Assembly (NCBI GenBank): GCA_965644295.1 | Contig: CBFFRP010000455.1 | Span: 43,724-107,723, forward strand | Source of the DNA: Paraphysomonas bandaiensis | Taxonomy: Eukaryota; Chrysophyceae | Length of the DNA stretch: 64,000 nt | Direction of reading: 5' to 3' | Shown: positions 45,701-57,640 of the stretch, piece after piece | Position numbering within the stretch: position 1 is the first letter of the stretch | Layout: each line of letters opens with the position of its first letter | Position numbers and translations under genes: made by a program | The notes under the pieces: generated by a model | The model's database searches: none | The model's input: the letters and a program-made list of their open reading frames with translations, nothing else | What the model was told of the DNA's origin: nothing

Positions 45701-48700
45701 ACATGCAGCTACTCATATATACAGCTACTCATACATACAGCTACTCATATATAAAGCTACTCATACATATAGCTACTCATACATGCAGCTACTCATATAT
45801 ACAGCTACTCATACATACAGCTACTCATGCATACAGCTACTCATATATGCAGCTACTCATATATACAGCTACTTATACATGCAGCTACTTATATATTATA
45901 CAGCTACTCATACATGCAGCTACTCATACATGCAGCTCCTCATATATACAGCTACTCATACATGCAGCTACTCATACATACAGCTACTCATATATACAGC
46001 TACTCATATATACAGCTACTCATATATACAGCTACTCATATACACAGCTACTCATATATAAAGCTACTCATACATATAGCTACTCATACATGCAGCTACT
46101 CATATATACAGCTACTCATACATAGTGCTACTCATACATACAGCTACTTATACATGCAGCTACTCATATATATAGCTACTCATATATACAGCAACTCATA
46201 TATACAGCTACTCATATATACAGCTACTCATACATGCAGCTACTCATACATGCAGCTACTCATACATGCAGTTACTCATACATGCAGCTACTCATACATG
46301 CAGCTACTCATACATGCAGCTACTCATATATGCAGCTACTCATACACACAGCTACTCATATATACAGCTACTTATATATACAGCTACTCATACATACAGC
46401 TACTCATATATACAGCTACTTATATATACAGCAACTCATATATACAGCTACTCATACATACAGCTACTCATACATGCAGCTACTCATATATACAGCTACT
46501 TATACATGCAGCTACTCATATATACAGCTACTCATACATGCAGCTACTCATACATGCAGCTACTCATATATATAGCTACTCATATATACAGCTACTCATA
46601 TATACAGCTACTCATATATACAGCTACTTATATATACAGCTACTTATATATACAGCTACTCATACATACAGCTACTCATATATACAGCTACTCATATATG
46701 CAGCTACCCATACATACAGCTACTCATATATAGAGCTACTCATATACTCTTACATACAGCTACTCATATATGCAGCTACTCATATACAGAGCTACTCATA
46801 CATATAGCTACTCATACATATAGCTACACATATATATAGCTACTCATACATACAGCTACTCATACATATAGCTACTCATACATGCAGCTACTCATATATA
46901 TAGCTACTCATATATACAGCAACTCATATATACAGCTACTTATACATACAGCTACTCATACATGCAGCTACTTATATATTATACAACTACTCATACATAG
47001 TGCTACTCATACATACAGCTACTCATATATATAGCTACTCATACATATAGCTACTCATACATATAGCTACTCATATATATAGCTACTCATATATACAGCA
47101 ACTCATATATACAGCTACTTATACATACAGCTACTCATACATGCAGCTACTTATATATTATACAGCTACACATACATAGTGCTACTCATACATACAGCTA
47201 CTTATACATGCAGCTACTCATATATATAGCTACTCATATATACAGCAACTCATATATACAGCTACTCATATATACAGCTACTCATACATGCAGCTACTTA
47301 TATATTATACAGCTACTCATACATGCAGCTACTCATACATGCAGCTACTCATACATGCAGTTACTCATACATGCAGCTACTCATACATGCAGCTACTCAT
47401 ACATGCAGCTACTCATACATGCAGCTACTCATACACACAGCTACTCATATATACAGCTACTTATATATACAGCTACTCATACATACAGCTACTCATATAT
47501 ACAGCTACTTATATATACAGCAACTCATATATACAGCTACTCATACATACAGCTACTCATACATGCAGCTACTCATATATACAGCTACTTATACATGCAG
47601 CTACTCATATATACAGCTACTCATACATGCAGCTACTCATATATATAGCTACTCATATATACAGCTACTCATATATACAGCTACTCATATATACAGCTAC
47701 TTATATATACAGCTACTTATATATACAGCTACTCATACATACAGCTACTCATATATACAGCTACTCATATATGCAGCTACCCATACATACAGCTACTCAT
47801 ATATAGAGCTACTCATATACTCTTACATACAGCTACTCATATATGCAGCTACTCATATACAGAGCTACTCATACATATAGCTACTCATACATATAGCTAC
47901 ACATATATATAGCTACTCATACATACAGCTACTCATACATATAGCTACTCATACATGCAGCTACTCATATATATAGCTACTCATATATACAGCAACTCAT
48001 ATATACAGCTACTTATACATACAGCTACTCATACATGCAGCTACTTATATATTATACAACTACTCATACATAGTGCTACTCATACATACAGCTACTCATA
48101 TATATAGCTACTCATACATATAGCTACTCATACATATAACTACTCATATATATAGCTACTCATATATACAGCAACTCATATATATAGCTACTCATATATA
48201 CAGCTACTCATACATGCAGCTACTTATATATTATACAGCTACTCATACATAGTGCTACTCATACATACAGCTACTTATACATGCAGCTACTCATATATAT
48301 AGCTACTCATACATACAGCTACTCATACATATAGCTACTCATACATATAGCTACTCATACATATAGCTACTCATATATATAGCTACTCATATATACAGCA
48401 ACTCATATATATAGCTACTCATATATACAGCTACTCATACATGCAGCTACTTATATATTATACAGCTACTCATACATAGTGCTACTCATACATACAGCTA
48501 CTTATACATGCAGCTACTCATATATATAGCTACTCATATATACAGCAACTCATATATACAGCTACTCATATACACAGCTACTCATACATGCAGCTACTTA
48601 TATATTATACAGCTACTCATACATAGTGCTACTCATACATGCAGCTACTCATACATGCAGCTACTCATACATGCAGCTACTCATACATGCAGTTACTCAT

Positions 48701-49538
48701 ACATGCAGCTACTCATACATGCAGCTACTCATACATGCAGCTACTCATATATACAGCTACTCATACATACAGCTACTCATACATGCTGCTACTTATATAT
48801 GCAGCTACTCATACATGCAGCTACTCATACATGCAGCTACTCATACATGCAGCTACTCATACATGCAGCTACTCATATATGCAGCTACTCATATATACAG
48901 CTACTCATACATGCAGCTACTTATATATACAGCTACTCATATATACAGCTACTCATACATGCAGCTACTCATACATGCAGCTACTCATATATACAGCTAC
49001 TTATATATACAGCTACTCATACATACAGCTACTCATATATACAGCTACTCATACATGCAGCTACTCATACATGCAGCTACTCATACATGCAGTTACTCAT
49101 ACATGCAGCTACACATACATGCAGCTACTCATACATGCAGCTACTCATATATGCAGCTACTTATACATGCAGCTACTCATATATACAGCTACTTATACAT
49201 GCAGCTACTCATATATACAGCTACTCATACATGCAGCTACTCATACATGCAGCTACTCATACATACAGCTACTCATATATACAGCTACTCATACATGCAG
49301 CTACTCATATATACAGCTACTCATACAAACAGCTACTCATATATACAGCTACTTATATATACAGCTACTCATACATACAGCTACTCATATATACAGCTAC
49401 TCATACATGCAGCTACTCATACATGTATGTATATAGTAACTTACCGACATGTAGAACAGCTTTAGGACAAGCTTCTGTTACCACTTCTGTGGATAGAAGG
49501 AAGAGATAGTAGAGAAGAAGACATGAGGAGGATGTCAT
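42754..49538 (-). pseudogene. sulfotransferase-like gene with a 5.7-kb minisatellite intron and one frame break
   Basis: Minus strand. Exon 1 49538-49445 gives a signal anchor (MTSSSCLLLYYLFLLSTEVV) and ends TEACPKAVLHV. Exon 2 43746-43661 continues GPHKTGSTTIQTHLANNANA. The splice (gtaagt donor, gatttcag acceptor, phase 1) rebuilds the HVGPHKTGST PAPS-binding loop inside a Gly codon; the intron (49444-43747, 5698 bp) is almost all minisatellite. A 47-bp intron (43660-43614) leads to exon 3 43613-42754, with NNTIVLSSEGF, then LSGYDIIVVAFYR and TRED-like C-terminal sequence ending at TAG 42754. Near 43500 the frame breaks: one base is missing relative to the family pattern (SSEGF..SLDDW), unless a 20-nt GT-AG intron (43515-43496 region) is removed. 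Related proteins are PAPS-dependent sulfotransferases common in diatoms and other algae. Called pseudogene only because of that break; it may still be functional. Confidence 0.7.
43884..49424. repeat. 16-bp minisatellite array, about 5.5 kb, inside an intron
   Basis: About 345 tandem units of consensus AGCTACTCATAYATRC. Common variants: tcatatatac, tcatacatgc, tcatacatac, tcatatatat, ttatatatac. Rarer landmarks (agctacttatatattatac, tagtgctactc, agcaactc, agttactc) recur in the same order several times, so there is a higher-order structure. Because 16 is not a multiple of 3 and no stop occurs, three plus-strand frames stay open as repeats of YSYIQLLIHTATH; these are not genes. Confidence 0.95.
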
Positions 49539-49650
49539 TGTTGAGATAAATGGTTTCTATTAAAGTGATATGGTTATATGTGTATATATATATGTATGTG
49601 TGTATGTGTATGTGTGTGTGTGTGTACACATGTGATACTTCTGTACAGAG
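49445..49650. promoter_or_regulatory. 5' region of the sulfotransferase-like gene
   Basis: Between the exon 1 start (49538, minus strand) and the hairpin at 49651 lie about 110 bp including a tgtgtgtgta/tatatatg simple run (49575-49625). The promoter would be here or beyond the hairpin. No specific motif is assigned. Confidence 0.25.
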
Positions 49651-49810
49651 GGTTGTGCATATCGATTTCGTCGATTTGTTCATCGTTTATTTCATCGAAA
49701 AATCATCGTTTTTACATTAAAAAGTCACTTTTTTTCACTTTTCACTGAAAAAACGATGATTTTTCGATGAAATAAACTATGAACAAATCGATATCTAGAT
49801 ATGCACAACC
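49651..49810. mobile_element. hairpin (foldback) element of 160 bp
   Basis: Left arm ggttgtgcatatcgatttcg ... cgaaaaatcatcgttttt pairs with the right arm over about 65 bp; the reverse complement of the right end also starts ggttgtgcatatc. The loop is about 25 bases. A decayed relative is at 36753-36900. Likely a MITE upstream of the sulfotransferase-like gene. Confidence 0.7.
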
Positions 49811-51715
49811 ACCCCCAGTGTATGTTGCTGTATGTGTGGAAACATACACATACACAGCAGTGTACCAGATGACTATGGGAATAGTACGTTGATTAGGTAA
49901 AAAGTCCAAGTTTTTATAGTTAAATGCTGCTGTTGTTTTAGATTATCCAAACAACGAAAAAACGATGCTTTTTCACCTATTGCTTTTAACTTCCGTATAT
50001 AAATTAGGGTTTTTGATTGTGTACATTCACATACAACGAAAAAAGGCGATTTTTTTTAGGCCTGGTGGTCTACTTAATCCAACCCACATATCACCTACCG
50101 TCGTATCAGCAGTCTGCATCTTTTTTTTCGGGAATAAATTGAAGCAAATATCCTCTATATTACTGCAGTACAACTACGGCTAAAATACAGATATTTGTTG
50201 TCTCAATAATAGTCTTCTGAGCATGAAAAGCTGAAGTTATAGGAGGACAAAAGACAGAAATCCGTCGAAAGACAAAATGTCTTTTTGTCTTCGGCCGACA
50301 GAAAGGCATAAATATGAGCAAATTTATGTCTTTTTGTCTTCAAGGACAGAAATCGAGAGTGGAAGACATTTTTACACAATGGAGCTTCATTAATAGTTAT
50401 ACACACTGATGAACAGCACCGGGCGCAATGATTTATAGTCTCAAGCATTGGCAGAAGCTTGCCATTGCTTTGGCAGGCATGGAGACCCATGGTGTCAAGA
50501 CCACGACGATAACAGAGCTTGGAGAAACATGTCTGTGAAACTTCTTACGACACGCCGCACTCCTGTCAACAATGAAAGCCCTATGCACAAACCGGACTTG
50601 CTGGTATGCTCCCAACAAAATGTATAATAAGGTATGAGTAAACACTTATTATTACTGTTAAATCACCCAACACGGTCAACGATATCCGCTAGATAACGCC
50701 GCGCAGTATTCCCTCTAAGAATAAAGATCGCTGTTAAGACAGTGTCAAGTAACTTAAAACAATGACATGCAAGGAATAACATATAGAATGGTACGCATCT
50801 ACAGAATGAACCAAGTTCATTTTATATCACACACACCACACCGCATGCATTCTTGCATACACCGTGTATACCACACGTATTATGACAATAAAACAAAACT
50901 GAATAACAGCGTGTGAAACTGAATAACTGCGCATAAAACTGAAACTACCTACATAGCATAAAACTGAAATAAAACCATTGTGATAAAACTGAAAAACAGC
51001 TAACTAAAATGAGTAACGTGATACCGTATTCGCTGATAGTCTACTGCTCTTATCATACTCCCTAAACTCATATAAAACTTATTGCATCTTTACTCTCCCC
51101 ATATATTCCTCTTTAAGCCACACGCTTGCCATAATAGCCACCCACTATGCCTGCTTAGCAGCATCACCATGCTTAGCGTCTATAGTATGCTCTTGAATGG
51201 TCCTAACTCCTGCTCATCTCCCTATCCAGAGCACCATCATGAAAATGCAGCTCACAGAGGTATTGGGCTGTGTACATCCATAGTTCTGCACTTAACTTGA
51301 GACATTTATGTTCAGGATGTACTAGCAACATCTGAAGATCCCTTCTTATGCTGTTCTGAGGATGATGCAGAGAGAATTGTGTGTACATCACGTTGATGCT
51401 ACCTAAGTCTCTCTCCATTGCCCTTATTGCCTCTACGTCATAAAACAACAGGTGCAGTCGGCTGGCTTCACATGTATTGCAAGTAGAGATAGTGGGTAAC
51501 GTGTTTTGAGTGTCGTGATATTAATAACTGCCTAGAGTAGCCGCATGTATGTACTTCAGTGTGAATGGCTTGTTGTAATTCCATGACTCGTGGCTAGATC
51601 CTTGCACTTCCTTCGTAAATAATTGTCTTGTACTGTTTGCTGTCCTTCTTCTGTTGTTGACTCTCTTCTTTTGTTGTTGAATACCCTATTTCACTACTAC
51701 ACTTGCTACTATATA
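49811..51715. other. repeat-rich intergenic region, no supported gene
   Basis: Contains a family C MITE lacking its right end (50107-50208), directly followed by gacaaaagacag/tgtctttttgtct-rich sequence (50220-50360) related to that at 53660-53800. Minus-strand frames at 50203-50645 and 51203-51448 have no start context or known motif. A run of 'aaaactgaaa' words (50885-51000) is a loose tandem pattern. Confidence 0.4.
50107..50208 (+). mobile_element. small MITE, family C copy 5 (right end missing)
   Basis: Matches copies at 32061 and 32577 from gcatcttttttttcgggaat to gttgtctcaata, then stops abruptly at a different sequence. Confidence 0.55.
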
Positions 51716-51723
51716 AACACCCA

Positions 51724-51840
51724 GGGTTACAGCCCTGACATCTACATCAATGAAACCGTATCCCTGACCGAGTATATTCCGGCAGGAACCATAACTATTG
51801 ATCAGATTGTGAAAGGTGAAGAGTGTGTGTTGATTTAAAC

Positions 51841-51871
<31 letters not shown>

Positions 51872-52462
51872 CATACATACATACATACATACATACATAC
51901 ATACATACATACATACATACATACATACATACATACATACATACATACATACATACATACATACATACATACATACATACATACATACATACATACATAC
52001 ATACATACATACATACATACATACATACATACATACATCCATACATCCATACATCCATACATCCATCCATCCATCCATCCATCCATACATACATACATAC
52101 ATACATACATACATACATACATACATACATACATACATACATACATACATACATACATACATACATACATCCAAAGGAACTCTTTGGAATCAACTCTGAA
52201 ACTATTTGGAAGAAATAAACAACACTGGAAATAAAGAAGGAAATCAGTCATTAAGGAGTTCACTCCAGATTTTGTTATCCTTTTGAATAAGGTATATATA
52301 TCTTATAATGTTATTCAATAGTAATATTTGTTGATGCAGGACGAAACAATACCGCCAGGCGTGCAGATGAGAGAGTTGCTCGTCAAGACGGTGGAGCTCT
52401 CCTGGAATCGTAAAGAAGCTGAAAGGATAAGAAGAGAGCTGGCACAACTCTCGAAACAATGA
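51724..52462 (+). CDS. two-exon gene fragment interrupted by a (CATA)n intron, unknown
   Basis: After an acceptor (acacccag at 51716-51723) the frame reads GYSPDIYINETVSLTEYIPA, then GTITIDQIVKG. A second open stretch after ttgatgcag (ends 52339) reads DETIPPGVQMRELLVKTVEL and SWNRKEAERIRRELAQLSKQ, ending TGA at 52462. Between them lies an intron of about 500 bp containing the array at 51841. A donor at gttgat (about 51831) joins both in phase; a donor at gtgaag gives a different frame. No upstream exon or start codon was identified, and the family is unknown. Both pieces look coding, so a real gene is likely, but its limits are uncertain. Confidence 0.4.
51841..52170. repeat. (CATA)n array with CATC sub-block
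   Basis: About 82 tandem tetramers. Units at about 52037-52086 alternate catc/cata and then run as pure catc; the rest is uniform. It lies in a probable intron. Confidence 0.95.
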
Positions 52463-52479
52463 CGCTAACAGCAACGCCA

Positions 52480-53990
52480 ACCAATGGTAATTATCTTGGT
52501 CCGATTGATTTTCTGTTATCCATGCAAGTTCTATTTGTTATATACATATGTTGTTACTATATTATACACGTTAGTTATAATGACGTTTGTCAGTGTCAGT
52601 TTTAAATTCACAACTTTGTTTATTACAATTGACTAATAATTATCACATGATCTAATTGTAAGATGCATTTAATCTTGCATGTAATTACAGATATATTGAA
52701 TGGGATCTAACTACACAAACAACTGAAATGTAGTGTGTGTTGTACATATAACATATTGTAATCAACTAAATATACACATTCAACTTCAATATTGGGTTAA
52801 CATAAACTCACTTCTATCTTAGTTATCAATTATGATATTGGCAGTCATATGTATAGATATCGTTATATTACAATTATAGAGAAACCACAATGATGAGTCA
52901 ACTATCAAAAGGAGTTCATCAAACACTTCAAGTCATCATCCATCTTTCGTCTGATGTGGAAGATAACAATGATGTCAGTGCATGCGATCTATCTTCATAA
53001 CCTGGACTTCGAAACAAGTTCAAGAATATTACAGGAGAGTTTAAGTGCCATATCTGATGCTATATAGGAAGTTAAGGGCAGTAACACCCAGCTCTTTCAA
53101 CCCAGCTCTTTCAAGGTGTCCGTCACTACGTCGTGCGTATCAGGATTGTGCGCCTCATCTTACTATCATTCAAATCAGGTGCACTCGCAGAGATTGAGCG
53201 TGTTTATATAAATGTGATGATGATGCTAATCAAGGCAATAAAAAGCATCGTGCTTGAAACATTTGATACGTAATTCGAAAACGCGTTCTGAATTGCTTGC
53301 CTGTTGCAGTGTGACATGGTATATAATACAATACCAAAAGTCATACCTTCACAAGTTGTGGGATCTCTTATCCTTGTATTCCTCAGCAGGAGTCCCCATG
53401 GTGTGTTATCGTAGCCAATCCGTTCGTAGACATTTCTTCTTGCAAAGATACGATCCTAACTGGACGCTGGAGATTGCTTCATGAGCTGTTTGATCAAGGA
53501 TGTCCTGCACAGACAACTTTCGGGACAATGCACCCACACATGAAATATCATGCTATCAACTTTACACAGTCACTTGTGACTTGTGTCGATGCTTAATGCT
53601 TTGCTTCGCAGTATATTCAGTGAGATCTAGCGAGCAGAGAATGAGCAGAATTCAAAATTCTAAAAAAAATCGCTGTTTTGTCTTTTGTCTTTCTGTGTGC
53701 ACTATAACTTCAGCTCCACTTGCACCCGACAAAAACAATTCTGATGAAAAAAAATGTCTTTTGTCGTTTTGTCTTTTGTCTCCACTATAATTAGTGGCCT
53801 AACAGCTTCTATGATAGATCCAAGGCGGTGGGATATGTATAAGATCTTGTCTGCTGTAACATGACTGTAACACACCTCTATTAGCATTAGCATCTACAGC
53901 AATCACTCACTCACTCTCTCTCTCTCATAGCACTCATATATATCCCCTACAGTCCACTGAATATACTTTAACTATAACAACTACATCAGT
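52480..53990. other. intergenic DNA, no supported gene
   Basis: AT-rich. A 53-bp tract 53690-53790 is rich in gtcttttgtct words, related in inverted orientation to 50220-50360. Short frames (for example 53254-53484) carry no recognised motifs. An ATG at 53993 (MSESFANELDVLLE, then stop) follows a ct-rich stretch and could be a lone first exon. Confidence 0.3.
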
Positions 53991-54154
53991 AGCATGTCTG
54001 AATCTTTTGCTAATGAGTTAGATGTTCTCTTGGAATAGCACACACAGCTCTATACCCTTCATATCTTGTAAGGGGTAAGAGTATCACCATACTCATTAAC
54101 CACAACTCCAATAGAATAGTTTGATGTATCATCTGAGTAGTGAATGTCTGTTTA

Positions 54155-54300
54155 TTAGCAACAGGCGTTGAAGAGTCAGAACCAGTTTAGTAGATAGATG
54201 TAAAATTATCTGAAGTACACTTCTCTGTAGTCTGTTAAATGGTCGTGAGTAGTTTTCATAGTAGAAAGTTTAGCTATGAGCTCTACTAGTTAAGTCTTCC
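54155..54300 (-). mobile_element. family A 3' fragment, reverse orientation
   Basis: The sequence tagtgaatgtctgtttatta ... caggcgtt matches, inverted, the 3' end of copy 3 at 55230-55285, including the unusual 'agacattcacta' variant. The pair of inverted ends bounds a segment of about 1.1 kb. Confidence 0.5.
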
Positions 54301-54831
54301 TCAGTTTTCAGTTTTGTTAGTAACATCACTGAGATATGCTTTTGGAGCTCCTGCACCTCAAACCGTTCATTTTAGTCATAAAGTGAGAATTTGATTCCAG
54401 ATTAATATCAGCGGTCAGTCTACCCGTATAGAATATAGACTTCTTTCATCTAATAGAATATAGCCATATAGCCAATATTCTCAGTGATAAATAGTGTTGC
54501 CTTAGTAATAATGTGCAATAGGTGAAATCAACTCATAAGTGTAACAGATGAAAATTGTTATAAAAGTAAGTAAATTCAGTTACTGATATGCTGTGACTAC
54601 GTGACTACATAAGGTATAGGATGGACAGATGTTTCTGAGAAGAGATGTTCAGCAGATGTCAGATAAATGTGCTGTGAAATGTTGAGATTAATAACTATAA
54701 TATTTCTTGAGCGTACATTTCGTGTAACAAATCAAGGCGTAGGTTGAAGTGTAGAGCCAGGTTAACTTCTGTGTAATATCCAATTCTAACAATAGGTGCA
54801 GGTCAATGACATGACACCACAACATCACTTA
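54301..54831. other. intergenic DNA between inverted family A ends
   Basis: AT-rich with no gene recognised; bounded by an inverted family A fragment on the left and family A copy 3 on the right. Confidence 0.3.
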
Positions 54832-55266
54832 CCCTCAACAAAGTCGGACTCGCACCTTTTCGTGATGTGTTGGGGGATACGTACGGGAGATATTTCTTCG
54901 GGAAACTAACGTGAGCCGCATAATATGTAGTCAGCAGATATATTCTTCTGCCCACTCACATAGCCAAATGCTTGTGTGGTACAAGGTACACTATTTTATG
55001 TACTTGTGTAGACGTCTTTGGGCCTTGACGAATAAACAGGCATCTGGGAATGAGCCTATCCGGGGTATTGAGCTTTCTGCTGTAGTCAAGCAAGCTGTTC
55101 ACCTAATGGATATCGTATATCAACATTCTGCTTGCTCACTGCGTTTGCTTTGAGTGATAGAACGATATTGGGTTTTGCACCTAGGTGCTTGCGGTGATGC
55201 GTTAAGTAGCAGGATATCAGAGTTAAACACTAACTCCTAAACGCCTATTGCTAATAATGAGACATT
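54832..55266 (+). mobile_element. SINE-like element, family A copy 3
   Basis: Starts ccctcaacaaagtcggac as copies 1 and 2 do, follows them through gggaaactaacgtgagcc and gacgtctttgggccttga, then has an internal deletion and a more diverged tail ending at gacattca. Frames inside it are spurious. Confidence 0.65.
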
Positions 55267-55583
55267 CACTACTGTCTATAGACTAATAGAATCCCAAACT
55301 ACGATTGTAGTCTATGTTTGTTTCTGCCTTAATTAGTAAGTAGTAAATGATTATTGAGCTTGTTAAGTTTATGATATCATGTCATGCTTGCTTCCAAACG
55401 AAATTTAGCTTCAGCGACATCATAATTATTAAGAAGTATTCAAGTCAATCTGACGACATAGATATGCACATTATTATGTCAGAAAAAGTCTCCGGAATTA
55501 TACAATAATATAACGCCACAATAAAGTAAAGATCATGAAGTTTGCAAAATATAACTCATCTAGATACTATGTTGGTAATACGT
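55267..55583. other. intergenic DNA, 3' flank of the cyclin gene
   Basis: AT-rich sequence without gene, RNA or repeat seen, downstream of the minus-strand F-box/cyclin gene. Confidence 0.35.
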
Positions 55584-57554
55584 TCATGACATATGTGATG
55601 ACATATCCGCACCAAATATTCTGCATATCAAAAAGTTAGTAGACGCATAAAATGCATATCATTTCGGAGTTTGTACCTGTCTAAAGAGCAACGAAGATGG
55701 TCTCCTCGTAGAGCTTGCAGTTTTTGCCACACTACATCCCTATTACTACCACGGGCTGCAAATTTCTCTCTAATTCCTGCAAACATATGAGAGTGGTAGT
55801 GCAGCACCATCGGAGTGTAGAATCCGTGTTTGTCGCGATAGTAGGTATGTCCAAAGTAGTCTACGTACAAGTGGTAAGAGTGAGGACGATGGCATTCTAA
55901 AGCTATTCTGACCTGTATGCAGCATCCAGAGGCGCTCTATACACTGCCGTACCGCCCGTCTCTCCGCTGTATTGCTCAGTATAAACTTCTCGAGCCACAC
56001 GCACCCGAATGGTTTATCTAGATAACCATCGTCACGGTCAACGTATAACCTTCTTCTGGTAGAACGTAGGAGCTGCTTCACCTCTCGTGAACGGCCATCG
56101 GCCACTCCAAAAGGGGTTAGAAGCAATTGTCCCGTTGCGTAATGATGAAGGGTAAGGCGCGTGAGACAGACAACTGAACATGCAACTGTGAACGGCGAGA
56201 ACTGTAGCATAGCGTAGTCCATCAGCGAGAGGTCAGAGAGAAATATCGCCAATACAACATGCTCAGAGGATGTCGGAGAGGGTGGAGGGCGAGGAGGGGA
56301 GTCCATCTGAGACAAATGGTGATATAGCGGCATGTCGATTTCCAGTTGTTGATACATCACCAATGGTAGGCGAAGAAGGGAACACAGAGGTGCCAGAAAC
56401 GAGAGTGTGGTAGGCGCTACAGTGGTGTTCAGGCCAGCCACATCAGTGAGGGAAAAATAAGGACTCTGGGAAATTGCCTGCTCTTCACTATCCGATGTTA
56501 CCATTGCCACAGCACCTTCAGTTTCCTCTACCGCCGGAGGAACCCATTCGGCCCTTCTCTTGTGATTCTCGATAAATGTGACAACCGCATTCACTTCTTC
56601 AATAGCGTATTGCGAGTCGCACATATACACCACGTCCGACACTGTCATAGCTGTAGAGCCCGGAGCACCTGCTCCCATACCCTGGCTATCACCCGACGGT
56701 CTGGACCTCACAAGTAAGCATACACACCCAAGAAGCTGGAACTTTGTCCGGGGAACAGGGACAGTTGCGAGGACAATATCAAGAAGTTGAACAGCTGAGT
56801 GTAACACACTGGGAACAAAAGAAAACTCAACAGATACTTCAATCATCCAATCAACAACACTTGCACGCATATGTTCATCCAGAAATTGAAGTGGTCCATG
56901 ATTTTCAACATTCTGTACAGTTGCCATATAGTTCGCATCTACATATTCCCTCTGCTGAGAAAGCAATGCACCAAAGTGTACAAAACTACATACAATCGGC
57001 AAACTACTGCAAGATCTCCAATGAGGTAATGTATATCTATCACGTCTTTCAAATGTTCCCATACGTATTGGTGGAGTAATACGTAAATACATTTCTGCTG
57101 TATTCTTTGCACTGTTTTCCATTAAATCTTGTGTAGATCGTGAGCATTGTTGCATCCTTCCCACATCTTTCATAGTAAGATACACCATAAGATACTCGTT
57201 AATAACATCTAATGGAATACGATGAAATACAGTTAAATATCTTTCCCTTTCATTGGTTGAAATTATTGTACGATAATATTTGATTGGATGAGATGGATAA
57301 AGAAGTGAATGAAGATACCATATACATCTTGAAGGGACACTTGATATATATGACAATCTACTAGATAAACTAGTTACACTACTAGATAAACTAGTTGTAC
57401 TATTAGATAGTTTACTAGATATATGAGAGAGTCTATTTGATATACTACTAGATAAAATAGATACTCCTTCATGTAAACGACCTCGTATCCATTGACCGAA
57501 TACATGAGGAGTCCGATGGACTTTGTTTGATTTATTTCGATTAGATGGAGCCAT
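55584..57554 (-). CDS. F-box and cyclin-box protein (cyclin F-like)
   Basis: Three exons on the minus strand: 57554-55913, 55860-55677 and 55620-55584; introns 52 and 56 bp; 620 residues, ending TGA. The N-terminus is Ser-rich with repeated SLSSxLSxIS words. An F-box-like stretch FHRIPLDVINEYLMVYLTMK plus MQQCSRSTQDLMEN lies near residue 110-150. The cyclin N box follows: MRASVVDWMIEVSVEFSFVP with LHSAVQLLDIVLA and QLLGCVCLLV (cyclin family: R..lvdWl.ev...), then a DVVYMCDSQYAIEEV helix; the C-terminal cyclin box is weaker. The order F-box then cyclin box is that of cyclin F, the substrate receptor of an SCF ubiquitin ligase, but similarity outside the boxes cannot be judged. Both small introns have good GT-AG and pyrimidine tracts. 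Upstream, a (TA)n(GA)n tract lies about 50-85 bp before the start. Confidence 0.75.
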
Positions 57555-57606
57555 ATGATAGAGTATAATACATGTGAATATATATATAAGTATGAAATAT
57601 TGATCA

Positions 57607-57640
<34 letters not shown>

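Noticed and set aside
43884-49424. CRISPR-like array
   Set aside because: The units are tandem with no unique spacers, and the genome is eukaryotic.
43780-49509. Many long frames of YSYIQLLIHTATH repeats
   Set aside because: Stop-free 16-bp minisatellite; all three plus frames are open and no start, splice or unique sequence supports translation. The array lies in an intron of a minus-strand gene.
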